The notes under the pieces are model-generated. The model was given only the letters and a program-made list of their open reading frames with translations, was not told the DNA's origin and ran no database searches. Of a DNA stretch of 64,000 bases, positions 24,749-33,182 are shown piece after piece. Source of the stretch: Salegentibacter mishustinae (lineage in GTDB: Bacteria > Bacteroidota > Bacteroidia > Flavobacteriales > Flavobacteriaceae); assembly GCF_002900095.1 (NCBI RefSeq), contig NZ_LLKN01000001.1:124001-188000 (forward strand). Reading direction: 5' to 3'. How positions within the stretch are numbered: position 1 is the stretch's first letter; every line of letters starts with the position of its first letter. The translations under genes and the position numbers were made by a program.

Positions 24749-27061
24749 TTAGTTTCCAAGATTCTCCTTGAATTCCTCAAACTTATTGGTAGTCTCCTCC
24801 TTAGGCCAGGTGTTATTGCTAACATCAACATCTGCCGTTTCAAGATTTGGATCTACCACAATTTTGGTGATCTCTTTATTGGTGGCAATAGCTTTTGTCG
24901 CCACCTCATCGTTCATTCTCCATAATTGCACCGGATACCTCTTCATTTCGGTAGAACCATCTGCATAAGTGAATTCAACAATTAAAGGCATTGGAATTCC
25001 TCCCGGTTTTTCAAAAGTTACCTGGTAGAAATATTTAGGATCTTTTAGCTTAGCTCTTTCCTCTTCAGAAAAATTATCCATCACATACTCCTTAATTGTA
25101 GGTGAATTTTCTAGAACAGATTTCCCTTTTAAACTTTCGTCAAAGTCTTCACTATCTTCATTCACTACATAAACAGCATCTATCTCTTCAGGATCTGCAC
25201 CATAACGCTCTAAAAATTCTTTTCCTTCTTTGGTGGCATTATCGGTTATATAAAGTTTTTGTACTTCTTTAATTCCCATATCTACGTTATGCGTAGTATA
25301 GAACCATCCTCTCCAAAACCAGTCTAAATCTACTGCCGAAGCATCTTCCATTGTTCTAAAGAAATCTTCAGGAGTTGGGTGCTTAAACATCCAACGGTGA
25401 GCAAAAGTTTTATAGGCGTGATCAAAAAGCTCGTGCCCCATTACGGTCTCTCTCAAAATATTTAGAGCCGTTGCCGGTTTTCCGTAAGCATTATTCCCTA
25501 ACTGATATACATTCTCTGGGTTAGACATGATTGGAGCAATATATTTTTGATTGCCTCTCATATAAGGAACAATTTTAGAAGGAATACCTCTTCGAGATGG
25601 ATATTGCTCTAAAGACCCAATAGCTTCCGGATATTTTTCTCCAAATTCCTGCTCTGCAAGATACTGGCTAAAGGTATTTAAACCTTCGTCCATCCATCCC
25701 CATTGACGTTCGTCACTGTTAACGATCATTGGGAAAAAGTTATGTCCAATTTCGTGAATTATCACACTTATCATCCCAAACTTCGTTCTATCAGAATATG
25801 TTCCGTCTTCATCTGGACGGCCGTAGTTCCAGCAGATCATAGGATATTCCATTCCCTGGTTTCTTGCGTGAACCGAAACCGCTTTATGATATGGATATTG
25901 AAAAGTTTGTTTTGAGTAAGATTTTAAAGTACTGGCTACGGCTTTAGTAGACCATTCTTCCCAAAGTGGATTTCCTTCTTTAGGATAAAGAGAAACGGCC
26001 ATTACATCTTTGCCATCTATATTGGTCGCCATCATATCAAGAATGAATTTTCTTGAAGTAGAAAACCCAAAATCTCTAACCATATCGGCTTTATATTTCC
26101 AGGTCTTAGTTTTGTTAGAAAAAGACTTTTCAGCTTCTTCAGCTTCTGCCTGGGTTCTAACAATTACGGGTTCGTCATAAGATTTTTTGGCCTGCTCGTA
26201 ACGGCGCATCATTTCTTCAGTATAGACCTCTTTCCTATTTTGAAGTTTTCCTGTAGCTTCCATAATATGATCTGCAGGAACGGTAATATCTACTTCGTAG
26301 TTACCAAAAGGAAGAGCAAACTCACCGCTTCCCCAAAATTGCATATTTTGCCATCCTTCAACATCATTATACACAGCCATTCTAGGGAAGAATTGAGCAA
26401 TTACGTAGGCATTATTTCCATCTTTAGGGAAATGCTCGTATCCGCTTCTTGCTCTATCGGTAATATGATTATTGATATTATACCACCATTTCATTTCAAA
26501 CTCAAAAGATTCACCAGGCTCTAAAGGCTCTTCCAAATCTATTCTTAGCATCGTTTGATTGATGATGTAATTTAATTTATCTCCATTGTGAGTTAATCCA
26601 ACAATATTGAAACCTCCATCAAATGGTTCTTCCATATGTTCGTCAACAAAACGCTGTGGTGTAGCAACCGGTCTCATTCCACTAGGATTACGATCGGCCG
26701 TTGGTGCATCTTTCTTACGCACGTTTTGGTCTAACTGCACCCATAAATATTCCAATTCATCGGGAGAATTATTATGGTAAGTCACCTCGGCTTCGCCATC
26801 TAAACGAGTATTTTTATCGTCTAAAACAATATCCATTTTATAGTCTGCCTGGTTTTGATAGTAGGCTTCTCCTGGCGCACCGGCACCGGTTCTATATTGG
26901 TTTGGAGTTGCAAAGGTTTTATAAAGTTGTTTAAACTTATTGTTATTCTCGTGACCTTCCTGTTTTGGTTTTTGTTCTTCGGCTTCAGATTCCTGGGCCT
27001 GTATACCGCTTACAAAAAGCATCACTAAAGCGAAACTTAATAATCTTAATCTGTTCATCAA
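24749..27061 (-). CDS. M1-family zinc aminopeptidase, secreted
   Basis: 770 residues. Signal peptide (1-23, ending IQAQ). Zinc site H436-E437-x2-H440 (HEIGH), third ligand E459 in DEGLNTF at the standard spacing. The exopeptidase GxMEN motif is represented by GMEYP (403-407). The N-terminal beta domain and C-terminal region match large Bacteroidota M1 peptidases. It probably trims peptides in the periplasm or at the surface. It is the last gene of a run with DUF6702 and four paralogous secreted proteins, 59 bases after DUF6702. Confidence 0.93.
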   Translation of the reverse strand: MMNRLRLLSFALVMLFVSGIQAQESEAEEQKPKQEGHENNNKFKQLYKTFATPNQYRTGAGAPGEAYYQNQADYKMDIVLDDKNTRLDGEAEVTYHNNSPDELEYLWVQLDQNVRKKDAPTADRNPSGMRPVATPQRFVDEHMEEPFDGGFNIVGLTHNGDKLNYIINQTMLRIDLEEPLEPGESFEFEMKWWYNINNHITDRARSGYEHFPKDGNNAYVIAQFFPRMAVYNDVEGWQNMQFWGSGEFALPFGNYEVDITVPADHIMEATGKLQNRKEVYTEEMMRRYEQAKKSYDEPVIVRTQAEAEEAEKSFSNKTKTWKYKADMVRDFGFSTSRKFILDMMATNIDGKDVMAVSLYPKEGNPLWEEWSTKAVASTLKSYSKQTFQYPYHKAVSVHARNQGMEYPMICWNYGRPDEDGTYSDRTKFGMISVIIHEIGHNFFPMIVNSDERQWGWMDEGLNTFSQYLAEQEFGEKYPEAIGSLEQYPSRRGIPSKIVPYMRGNQKYIAPIMSNPENVYQLGNNAYGKPATALNILRETVMGHELFDHAYKTFAHRWMFKHPTPEDFFRTMEDASAVDLDWFWRGWFYTTHNVDMGIKEVQKLYITDNATKEGKEFLERYGADPEEIDAVYVVNEDSEDFDESLKGKSVLENSPTIKEYVMDNFSEEERAKLKDPKYFYQVTFEKPGGIPMPLIVEFTYADGSTEMKRYPVQLWRMNDEVATKAIATNKEITKIVVDPNLETADVDVSNNTWPKEETTNKFEEFKENLGN

Positions 27062-27120
27062 TTATGTTTTAATTTAAAGATTGCTAAAAATAAATATTTT
27101 TCCGGGCCTTTCCTTAAAAT

Positions 27121-27624
27121 TTAAGGAAAAGTGAGTTTTTCTGTTTCCTGCTGCCGCATAAGAAGTAAACTTTTAGTCTTATCGTTTACTTTTACGTGTA
27201 CTACATTTTTTTGATCGTCAAAAAGATCGGTAAGGATCTCGTTGGTGACTTCAATTTTATTAAAGGGAGCCAGGTTTTCAACTTCAATATATAGCACCAA
27301 TTGATCGGCATCGTATTCTTTTCCTAAATAATTAAGTTGAAGTTCTTCCCCATTAACCTGAAGCCTTAATTTTTGCTTGAGATATTTTGAAATATTTTCG
27401 GAAACCGCACCTTCTTCTGCTTCCTCTGAAAGTTGAAGATCTGCGCCATAACGTTCGTTAAGCACATCTTCAAAATCGTCTATAAAAACTCGGGTAATAA
27501 TTTGAAGACTCTGCTTTTCATTATTGTATTCAATCTCGGTAACGCTTAAATAAAATTCGTGAGCTCCCGATTTAAATCCAGAAAGCAAAAAAAAGCTGGC
27601 AAGAATTAGGCTTATTTTTCTCAT
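27121..27624 (-). CDS. DUF6702 family secreted protein
   Basis: 167 residues with a signal peptide (about 1-20). The mature start HEFYLSVTEIEYN and the segment ITRVFIDDFEDVLNERYG are the hallmark of this Bacteroidota family of unknown function. The fold looks beta-rich. It lies 26 bases after the last of the four paralogous secreted proteins and 59 bases before the M1 peptidase. Confidence 0.82.
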   Translation of the reverse strand: MRKISLILASFFLLSGFKSGAHEFYLSVTEIEYNNEKQSLQIITRVFIDDFEDVLNERYGADLQLSEEAEEGAVSENISKYLKQKLRLQVNGEELQLNYLGKEYDADQLVLYIEVENLAPFNKIEVTNEILTDLFDDQKNVVHVKVNDKTKSLLLMRQQETEKLTFP

Positions 27625-27650
27625 TAATTTTTTCTAGTATTGAGCAAATA

Positions 27651-28451
27651 TCAATCCAAAGTCTTTAAGGCCTTAAATTCTGCTGCTTTAGATTGAAAAA
27701 ACTCATATAACTCTAAAGGATTATCCAGTAGAATTTCTAAATCGTAATTTTCAGCACAATAATACGCAAAATCCATTATCTCGTTTGCCGGGATATTAAA
27801 GTCTGTAATAAAGATTTGTTCAGAAATTAGGTAAACCGCTTTTTCCACCTGAAATTTTAAATCGGCATTTTCCTGCCTTTTTTCCACCTCATCTAAAGTC
27901 CCGTTTAGTTTATTCATAATTGGCGCCAGAGGAATTTTTCCTGTCAAAACCCCAATTAAACTCAATTTACTGCCGCCAGGGCCAGTGGTAGCGGTAAAGG
28001 CTTGTCTTTCAATTTGCGTTGGCGGCGGTTTTCTTGCCATTGGTGCATTTAAATCGAATTTATTAAAGGTTTTAATTCCTGAAATATCTTTGGCAAGGTT
28101 TCCCGAGAGCTTATGAAGTTTTACTTCTTCTAATTCAGTTAGATCTTCTACTAGTTTAATTCTATAATTTTCTAGCTGAAGAATTTCGCGATTTACTACG
28201 ATCTTTCCCTTTTTATATTGAACGGAAGAAAAAACCAAAGTATCCCCTCCACTGACTTCGACTGAAAAACGCCCTGAAAGTTCACTAACGCCACCTTTTT
28301 CTCGACTAATATTTATAATGTGCACAGGGGAATTTAGCGGTTCTTCAGTAATAATTTGACCGGATAATATCTCTTTCTCCTGCGAAAAGCCTTCACTGAA
28401 AATTAGCAGAACCGCAAATAGAATTATTAAATCAATCCTGGATAAATTCAT
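27651..28451 (-). CDS. Secreted CarboxypepD_reg-like protein, tandem copy 4 (last in operon)
   Basis: 266 residues. Signal peptide (about 1-23), then an N-terminal beta-sandwich like carboxypeptidase-regulatory domains (about 28-95: LSGQIITEEP, VHIINISREKG, GRFSVEV, LVFSSVQYKKG), a conserved linker LTELEEVKLHKLSGNLAKDI (about 105-124), a variable P/G-rich stretch, and a C-terminal helical part containing IMDFAYYCAENYDLE. It shares this plan with the next three genes upstream. The start overlaps the previous stop by 20 bases. No catalytic motif is visible. Confidence 0.8.
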   Translation of the reverse strand: MNLSRIDLIILFAVLLIFSEGFSQEKEILSGQIITEEPLNSPVHIINISREKGGVSELSGRFSVEVSGGDTLVFSSVQYKKGKIVVNREILQLENYRIKLVEDLTELEEVKLHKLSGNLAKDISGIKTFNKFDLNAPMARKPPPTQIERQAFTATTGPGGSKLSLIGVLTGKIPLAPIMNKLNGTLDEVEKRQENADLKFQVEKAVYLISEQIFITDFNIPANEIMDFAYYCAENYDLEILLDNPLELYEFFQSKAAEFKALKTLD

Positions 28452-29178
28452 TATATTCAGTGATCATTCCTTTGGCGAATTCCATTAAAATTAAAGGATC
28501 ATTTTTATTGACTAATTCTTTAAAGTTCGGCTTCCGGCTGCAGTAGTAGAGAAAATCCATGATCTTGTTTTCCTTTAATTCCAGGGTTTCCGTATAAAAT
28601 TCGTCAGGCATCAAATCCCTGGCTTTATAAACAAGGGCGCTTAATTTACTATTTTCAATAGCCTTTTCATACATTTTCTTTTGTCCGGAAATGATTCCGT
28701 AAAGCACTCCCACGGGATCATTAGGGCTGGTAATAGCCGCTAATTTTCGCTCTTCGATACTTAGCGGTTCTTTATCTGAAAGCGCAAAACCAATAATCCT
28801 GGGATCAAAAGTTTTAATCCCCTCGATATCATTTCCGAGATTTCCGCTAAATTGATGCAGCCGCACTTCATCTAATTCTGTAAGTTCTTCTTGTAATTCA
28901 ATCTCTAATGCTCCAGAAGATAAAATTTGCGGTGTAACCAATATTTCTTTTTTCTGAAATTGTACCGAAGAAAATAATAAAAGATCATTCTCCTTCACCT
29001 CCACGGTAAACTCACCATTCGCTTCGGTTACCGTCCCTTTTTCTGCTGTAATATTTATAATATGAATTGGCGCTTCAATAGAATCGGTAAGGATCTTTCC
29101 TTTAAGCATTACGCTTTCCTGGGAATAGCAATGAGTAGAAAAAATCAGTAAAATAAAAATGAAAAAACTATTTTTCAT
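28432..29178 (-). CDS. Secreted CarboxypepD_reg-like protein, tandem copy 3
   Basis: 248 residues from the ATG at 29178, which gives a clean signal peptide (KNSFFIFILLIFSTHCYSQ) and a one-base gap from the preceding stop; an ATG four codons earlier at 29190 is possible. Domain order as in its neighbours: beta-sandwich (LKGKILTDSIEAPIHIINI, LLLFSSVQF), linker LTELDEVRLHQFSGNLGNDI, variable middle, then IMDFLYYCSRKPNFKELV. The N-terminal domain is very close to that of copy 2, implying recent duplication. Confidence 0.8.
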   Translation of the reverse strand: MKNSFFIFILLIFSTHCYSQESVMLKGKILTDSIEAPIHIINITAEKGTVTEANGEFTVEVKENDLLLFSSVQFQKKEILVTPQILSSGALEIELQEELTELDEVRLHQFSGNLGNDIEGIKTFDPRIIGFALSDKEPLSIEERKLAAITSPNDPVGVLYGIISGQKKMYEKAIENSKLSALVYKARDLMPDEFYTETLELKENKIMDFLYYCSRKPNFKELVNKNDPLILMEFAKGMITEYNEFIQD

Positions 29179-29179
29179 T

Positions 29180-29971
29180 TTAGTCTGCAATAGATTTCAG
29201 ATAGGCCTTACTTTTTATTTCTAAATAAACCACCAGGTCCAAAGCGCGTTCTTCTTTTAATAATTTTTGCTGAAAACCATTTTCAAAAATATAGGTGAGA
29301 AAATTCATAATATGATTGGAATCGATCTTTAAATGATTTGTAAAGAAATAATCATCAAATTTATTACGCAAAGTATTAATCACCTCTCTTTCGTTTAATG
29401 CTTTAGATTCAGATTTACTAAGAGAACCAAAATTTGGTTTACCGGTAATCAAGCCTACCAAACCTAAAATATTACCGCCGGCTGGCGCCTGGGTTTGGCT
29501 GGCATTAAAAGCCTCGTTTGGTGTACCCCTTGGAATTACGCTACGTGGCACAGGCGGCACTTTAATAACCGGCATATCTATTACCTTAATATCTGCAATA
29601 TCTTCCTTTAAATTCCCGCTAAGATTGTGAACTCTTACCTGCTCTAATTCTGTTAGTGCAGGTAACAATTTAATATTTAAAATTTTCTGATTAAGGATTT
29701 TAGAAGTTATTTGTACTTCTTTTCGCTGGAATTGTACTGAAGAAATTAGCAGTAAATCGTTCTCCTTTACTTCAAGTTTAAAATTTCCCGCTTTATCACT
29801 AACGGTTCCCTTTTCTTGCGTTACATTGATAATGTGAATGGGAGCTTCAATTGAATCGGCTTGAATTCTCCCGGTGATTTCCTGTTTTTCCTGGGCGATT
29901 GCTAGTTGAGCAAAAGCCAAAAGGAAGATGAATAAGTAAGGTTTTATTGATTGATGTTGATTAAATAGCAT
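29180..29971 (-). CDS. Secreted CarboxypepD_reg-like protein, tandem copy 2
   Basis: 263 residues. Signal peptide (about 1-26, ending AIAQ), beta-sandwich domain (ITGRIQADSIEAPIHIINV, LLLISSVQFQRKEV), linker LTELEQVRVHNLSGNLKEDI, a proline- and glycine-rich variable segment (PVIKVPPVPRS), and a C-terminal domain with IMNFLTYIFENGFQQKLL. Its ATG overlaps the stop of copy 1 by one base (TAATG), implying translational coupling. Confidence 0.8.
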   Translation of the reverse strand: MLFNQHQSIKPYLFIFLLAFAQLAIAQEKQEITGRIQADSIEAPIHIINVTQEKGTVSDKAGNFKLEVKENDLLLISSVQFQRKEVQITSKILNQKILNIKLLPALTELEQVRVHNLSGNLKEDIADIKVIDMPVIKVPPVPRSVIPRGTPNEAFNASQTQAPAGGNILGLVGLITGKPNFGSLSKSESKALNEREVINTLRNKFDDYFFTNHLKIDSNHIMNFLTYIFENGFQQKLLKEERALDLVVYLEIKSKAYLKSIAD

Positions 29972-30768
29972 TATTCCCGAGCGTGAAAAGCTTTATAGTC
30001 TTTGCTTTTATTTATTAAAAATTCGATGAGATTTAGCTCGTTTCCGTCCTGCAGTAATTCCTGGTCCAGGCCGTGATCTGTGACGTAATATATAAAATCA
30101 TTAATTCTGTCGCGCTCTATATTTAAATTAGCCTTAAAAAACTCGTCGTCGTAAAGATCCCTTAATTTTTCATCTAACTCACGTTTAGTGAACGGATTAT
30201 TTTCAACTTCGGCTCCAACCAGTAATTTGAAGATATTTACAAAATTAAGACCGTTTACAAGCCGGGTATTCCCGGCTGCCAGTGCTGCATTTCTTCCCGG
30301 ACCCATTAGGGAATCAGGTTGTCTTCTAACATTCATAGCTTCTAGCTCAGCTGCAGAATACCTTGGCACTTCAGGGTCTTCCACCTCGATCCTGGCTACA
30401 TCTACTCTAATGTCTCCCGAGAGCTCATTATCAGACAAAAGCACCTCTGGCAATTCAGTGACGGTTTCCGTTAGAAATACGTTCATTTCTCCAGAATTTA
30501 TAACTCCTTCTGCCACTACTACTTTAAAATTTTCAAACTGAATAGCAGAAAAAACAATAGTATCATTTAGTGCCACTCGCAACTTAAATTCTCCGTTAGG
30601 GTTTGCTATGGTGCCCCGGGAGGTATTTTGATTAAAAATGGTCATTCCTTCGGGAGAATCATTTTCAGGAACAATTATTTTACCGTTAACCAGCATTCTT
30701 TCCTGCCCCTGCGCTAATAAAATATTGCAGAATAATATTAGCGTAATATATAATGTATTCTTTATCAT
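29971..30768 (-). CDS. Secreted CarboxypepD_reg-like protein, tandem copy 1 (first in operon)
   Basis: 265 residues from the ATG at 30768, the first start followed by a signal peptide (MIKNTLYITLILFCNILLAQ). Upstream in-frame codons to 31089 run through the promoter region and the divergent pepE gene and are not coding. Same domain plan: VNGKIIVPEN, GEFKLRVALNDTIVFSAIQF, linker VTELPEVLLSDNELSGDI, variable middle, C-terminal INDFIYYVTDHGLDQELL. It is the most diverged copy. Confidence 0.8.
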   Translation of the reverse strand: MIKNTLYITLILFCNILLAQGQERMLVNGKIIVPENDSPEGMTIFNQNTSRGTIANPNGEFKLRVALNDTIVFSAIQFENFKVVVAEGVINSGEMNVFLTETVTELPEVLLSDNELSGDIRVDVARIEVEDPEVPRYSAAELEAMNVRRQPDSLMGPGRNAALAAGNTRLVNGLNFVNIFKLLVGAEVENNPFTKRELDEKLRDLYDDEFFKANLNIERDRINDFIYYVTDHGLDQELLQDGNELNLIEFLINKSKDYKAFHARE

Positions 30769-30910
30769 AATCTTAATTTTCCTATTAATAAAGAAACAAT
30801 TCTTACTCCTTATTTTAAGTAAAGCAGCTTGTAAACTTTTGTTAAAACCCCTATTTAAACTAAATTTAAGACTAGAAATCCTATACTCGCAAGAGAAAAC
30901 ACTATATACT

Positions 30911-31618
30911 ATGAGTAAAGCATTATTGGCAAGTACATCTACTTTACATGGAGAAGAATACCTGGAATATCTTATTCCTGAATTAAAAACATTTTTCAGC
31001 GAAGCCGAAGAAGTAATTTTTATTCCTTTTGCCCGTCCCGGTGGGATTTCACACGATGAATATACCCAAAAGGCTGCTGAAGCCTTCAATAGAGCCGGAA
31101 TTAAACTGCGAGGAATTCACGAATTCAATAATATGACAGAAACCATAACTGAGGCCAAAGGAATTTTTACCGGCGGCGGAAATACTTTTCTCTTAGTTTC
31201 TGAACTTTACCGGCATAAATTAATGCAGCCTTTAAAAGAGAGTGTTTTAAACGGCGCAGCCTATATGGGAACCAGCGCAGGAACAAATATTGCCGGGCTA
31301 ACTATGCAAACTACTAACGATATGCCTATAGTCTATCCCCCGAGTTTTAAAACCCTGGGAATCGTACCTTTTAATATTAATCCGCATTATTTAGATCCCG
31401 ACACAAACTCTACACATAAAGGAGAAACCAGAGAAACAAGAATTAAAGAATTTCATACTATAAATACACAACCTGTAGTTGGATTACGTGAAGGTAGCTG
31501 GTTGCTGGTTTCAGATAATAAAATTGAGTTAAAAGGTAAGTTAAGCGCGCGTATTTTTAAAACAGAAAAATTACCTTTCGAAATAGAAACAAATAGCGAT
31601 CTAAGCGAACTAAATTAA
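30911..31618 (+). CDS. pepE: Dipeptidase PepE (alpha-aspartyl dipeptidase, S51)
   Basis: Serine peptidase of 235 residues that hydrolyses Asp-X dipeptides in the cytoplasm. The nucleophile S122 sits in GTSAGTNIAG; D137 and H159 follow with the same spacing as the Salmonella triad (S120, D135, H157). I start at the ATG at 30911, which matches the family N-terminus; the open frame extends upstream without similarity. A glutaminase gene begins two bases after the stop. Confidence 0.92.
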   Translation: MSKALLASTSTLHGEEYLEYLIPELKTFFSEAEEVIFIPFARPGGISHDEYTQKAAEAFNRAGIKLRGIHEFNNMTETITEAKGIFTGGGNTFLLVSELYRHKLMQPLKESVLNGAAYMGTSAGTNIAGLTMQTTNDMPIVYPPSFKTLGIVPFNINPHYLDPDTNSTHKGETRETRIKEFHTINTQPVVGLREGSWLLVSDNKIELKGKLSARIFKTEKLPFEIETNSDLSELN

Positions 31619-31620
31619 TT

Positions 31621-32535
31621 ATGGATTACCAAAAAATTTTAAATACCATCAATGACGAATTAAGTTACCGGGACGTTACAGGCAAAGTTGCCTCCTACAT
31701 TCCCGAACTTGCAAAGGTAGACCCAAGAAAATTTGGAATGCATGTTTATTGCGGAGATCGTCAGCATTTTAGTTTTGGAGATAGCGAAGAACTTTTTTCG
31801 ATTCAAAGTATATCCAAAGTTTTTAGTCTTTCAATGGCTATGAGGCTTATGGGAGAAGATCTTTGGGACCGGGTAGATGTAGAACCTTCCGGAGACCCAT
31901 TTAATTCTTTAAGCCAGTTGGAATATGAAAGCGGTGTGCCGCGAAATCCCTTTATTAATGCAGGAGCTTTAGTAATTTCAGATATTTTGGTAGACCAACT
32001 AGAAAACCCTAAACAGGAATTACTGGATTTTGTTAGAAAAATAACTCAAGATAATAGTATCAATTTCGATCCTAAGATTGCCACTTCAGAGAGATCTACC
32101 GGTTATAGAAATGTAGCCCTTGTAAATTACATGAAAGCCCTTGGAAACATTAAATGTGAAGTAGAACCTATTGTAGATTTCTATTTTCATCTTTGTTCCC
32201 TGGCAATGTCCTGTAAACAACTTGCTCAGGCTTTTATGATTTTCGCTAATAAAGGTAGAATACTTGGGACTAACGAAGAAATTTTAACTCCTACCACGGT
32301 AAAAAGGATCAATTCATTAATGCAAACCTGTGGTTTCTATGATGAAGCCGGAGAATTTAGTTTTGAGGTAGGCCTTCCGGGGAAAAGTGGAGTTGGTGGC
32401 GGTATCGTAGCCATCCATCCAGATCAATATTCCGTAGCGGTTTGGAGCCCTATATTAAATGAAAAAGGAAATTCTGAATTAGGCATGAAAGCTTTAGAAC
32501 GCCTTACTACCTTAACAGGACTTTCGGTATTCTAG
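31621..32535 (+). CDS. glsA: Glutaminase A
   Basis: 304 residues of the serine-dependent glutaminase family, which converts glutamine to glutamate and ammonia. The SxxK motif is S63-x-x-K66 (IQSISKVFS), with the conserved NPFINAGAL and SGVGGGIVA segments. It is transcribed with pepE; glutamate and aspartate release would both feed amino-acid catabolism. A bidirectional terminator follows. Confidence 0.95.
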   Translation: MDYQKILNTINDELSYRDVTGKVASYIPELAKVDPRKFGMHVYCGDRQHFSFGDSEELFSIQSISKVFSLSMAMRLMGEDLWDRVDVEPSGDPFNSLSQLEYESGVPRNPFINAGALVISDILVDQLENPKQELLDFVRKITQDNSINFDPKIATSERSTGYRNVALVNYMKALGNIKCEVEPIVDFYFHLCSLAMSCKQLAQAFMIFANKGRILGTNEEILTPTTVKRINSLMQTCGFYDEAGEFSFEVGLPGKSGVGGGIVAIHPDQYSVAVWSPILNEKGNSELGMKALERLTTLTGLSVF

Positions 32536-32558
32536 AAGAAAAAATATAGAAATAAAAA

Positions 32559-32588
32559 AAATGCTTTCCATAAATACAGAAAGCATTT
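32559..32588. terminator. Bidirectional terminator between glsA and rpsT
   Basis: AAATGCTTTC / GAAAGCATTT, 10-base loop, A run before and T-rich sequence after. Confidence 0.8.
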
Positions 32589-32616
32589 CTTTTATAATTG
32601 AACACTGTAATAATTC

Positions 32617-32865
32617 TTAAAGCGCGGCTACGTGCTTTGTAAGTTGCGATTTTAAGTTCGCAGCTTTGTTATCGTGTATAATGTTTTTCTTTGCTAATTT
32701 ATCTACCATAGAGATAACAGAAGGCAATAAAGCTTCAGCTTCTTTCTTCTCAGACTCCTTCAACTTCTTAATCGCGTTTCTGGTAGTTTTATGCTGGTAG
32801 CGGTTTCTAAGACGTTTGGTCTCATTGCTACGAATCCTCTTCAATGCTGACTTGTGATTTGCCAT
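32617..32865 (-). CDS. rpsT: 30S ribosomal protein S20
   Basis: 82 residues, basic and all-helical. Starts MANHKSALKRIRSNETKRLRN, the family signature, and ends KSQLTKHVAAL. It binds 16S rRNA early in small-subunit assembly. It lies 29 bases downstream of two tRNA-Glu genes and may share their transcript. Confidence 0.97.
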   Translation of the reverse strand: MANHKSALKRIRSNETKRLRNRYQHKTTRNAIKKLKESEKKEAEALLPSVISMVDKLAKKNIIHDNKAANLKSQLTKHVAAL

Positions 32866-32894
32866 TACAAAATTGCTTTAATTATTTTTTAAAG

Positions 32895-32966
32895 TAGTCC
32901 GTAGGGGAATCGAACCCCTGTTACCAGGATGAAAACCTGGCGTCCTAACCCCTAGACGAACGGACC
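32895..32966 (-). tRNA. tRNA-Glu(UUC), copy 2
   Basis: 72 bases on the minus strand, identical to the other copy. Acceptor GGTCCGT / ACGGACT with a G-U first pair, anticodon stem CCAGG/CCTGG around loop TTTTCAT (anticodon TTC), T loop in GGGGTTCGATTCCCC, discriminator A. CCA is not encoded. Confidence 0.97.
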
Positions 32967-33004
32967 ATTAATTTATTTCAAATTGCCTTTTCAAGACTTT
33001 TAAA

Positions 33005-33027
33005 AACACAAAACTTAAACTTGTGTT
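33005..33027 (-). other. Hairpin between the two tRNA-Glu genes
   Basis: AACACAA / TTGTGTT with a nine-base loop. It could be a processing signal or weak terminator in the spacer; no long T run follows. Confidence 0.3.
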
Positions 33028-33033
33028 CTTTTG

Positions 33034-33105
33034 TAGTCCGTAGGGGAATCGAACCCCTGTTACCAGGATGAAAACCTGGCGTCCTAACCCCTAGACGAAC
33101 GGACC
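33034..33105 (-). tRNA. tRNA-Glu(UUC), copy 1
   Basis: 72 bases on the minus strand, identical to the copy at 32895-32966, with all cloverleaf arms and anticodon TTC. A well-formed promoter precedes it at 33128-33157. Confidence 0.97.
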
Positions 33106-33127
33106 ATTTTTTGTTTCAATGCGGATG

Positions 33128-33157
33128 CAAAAATACAACTATTTTTCAATGCCACAA
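33128..33157 (-). promoter_or_regulatory. Promoter of the tRNA-Glu / rpsT unit
   Basis: On the minus strand TTG, 19 bases, then TATTTTTG, a full match to the Bacteroidota -33/-7 consensus. The expected start of transcription is about 15 bases before the first tRNA. Confidence 0.62.
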
Positions 33158-33182
33158 GAGTTGAACAAAAAAAATTTAAAAT

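Noticed and set aside
30188-30541. Plus-strand open frame of 117 codons inside the tandem secreted genes
   Set aside because: Mirror of the minus-strand gene; low-complexity serine/threonine-rich translation.
27651-30768. Reading the tandem secreted genes as TonB/SusC receptors
   Set aside because: They share only a CarboxypepD_reg-like domain; at about 260 residues they lack plug and barrel domains.
30768-31089. N-terminal extension of the first tandem secreted protein
   Set aside because: It has no signal peptide at its start, crosses the divergent pepE gene and its promoter, and a clean signal peptide begins at 30768.
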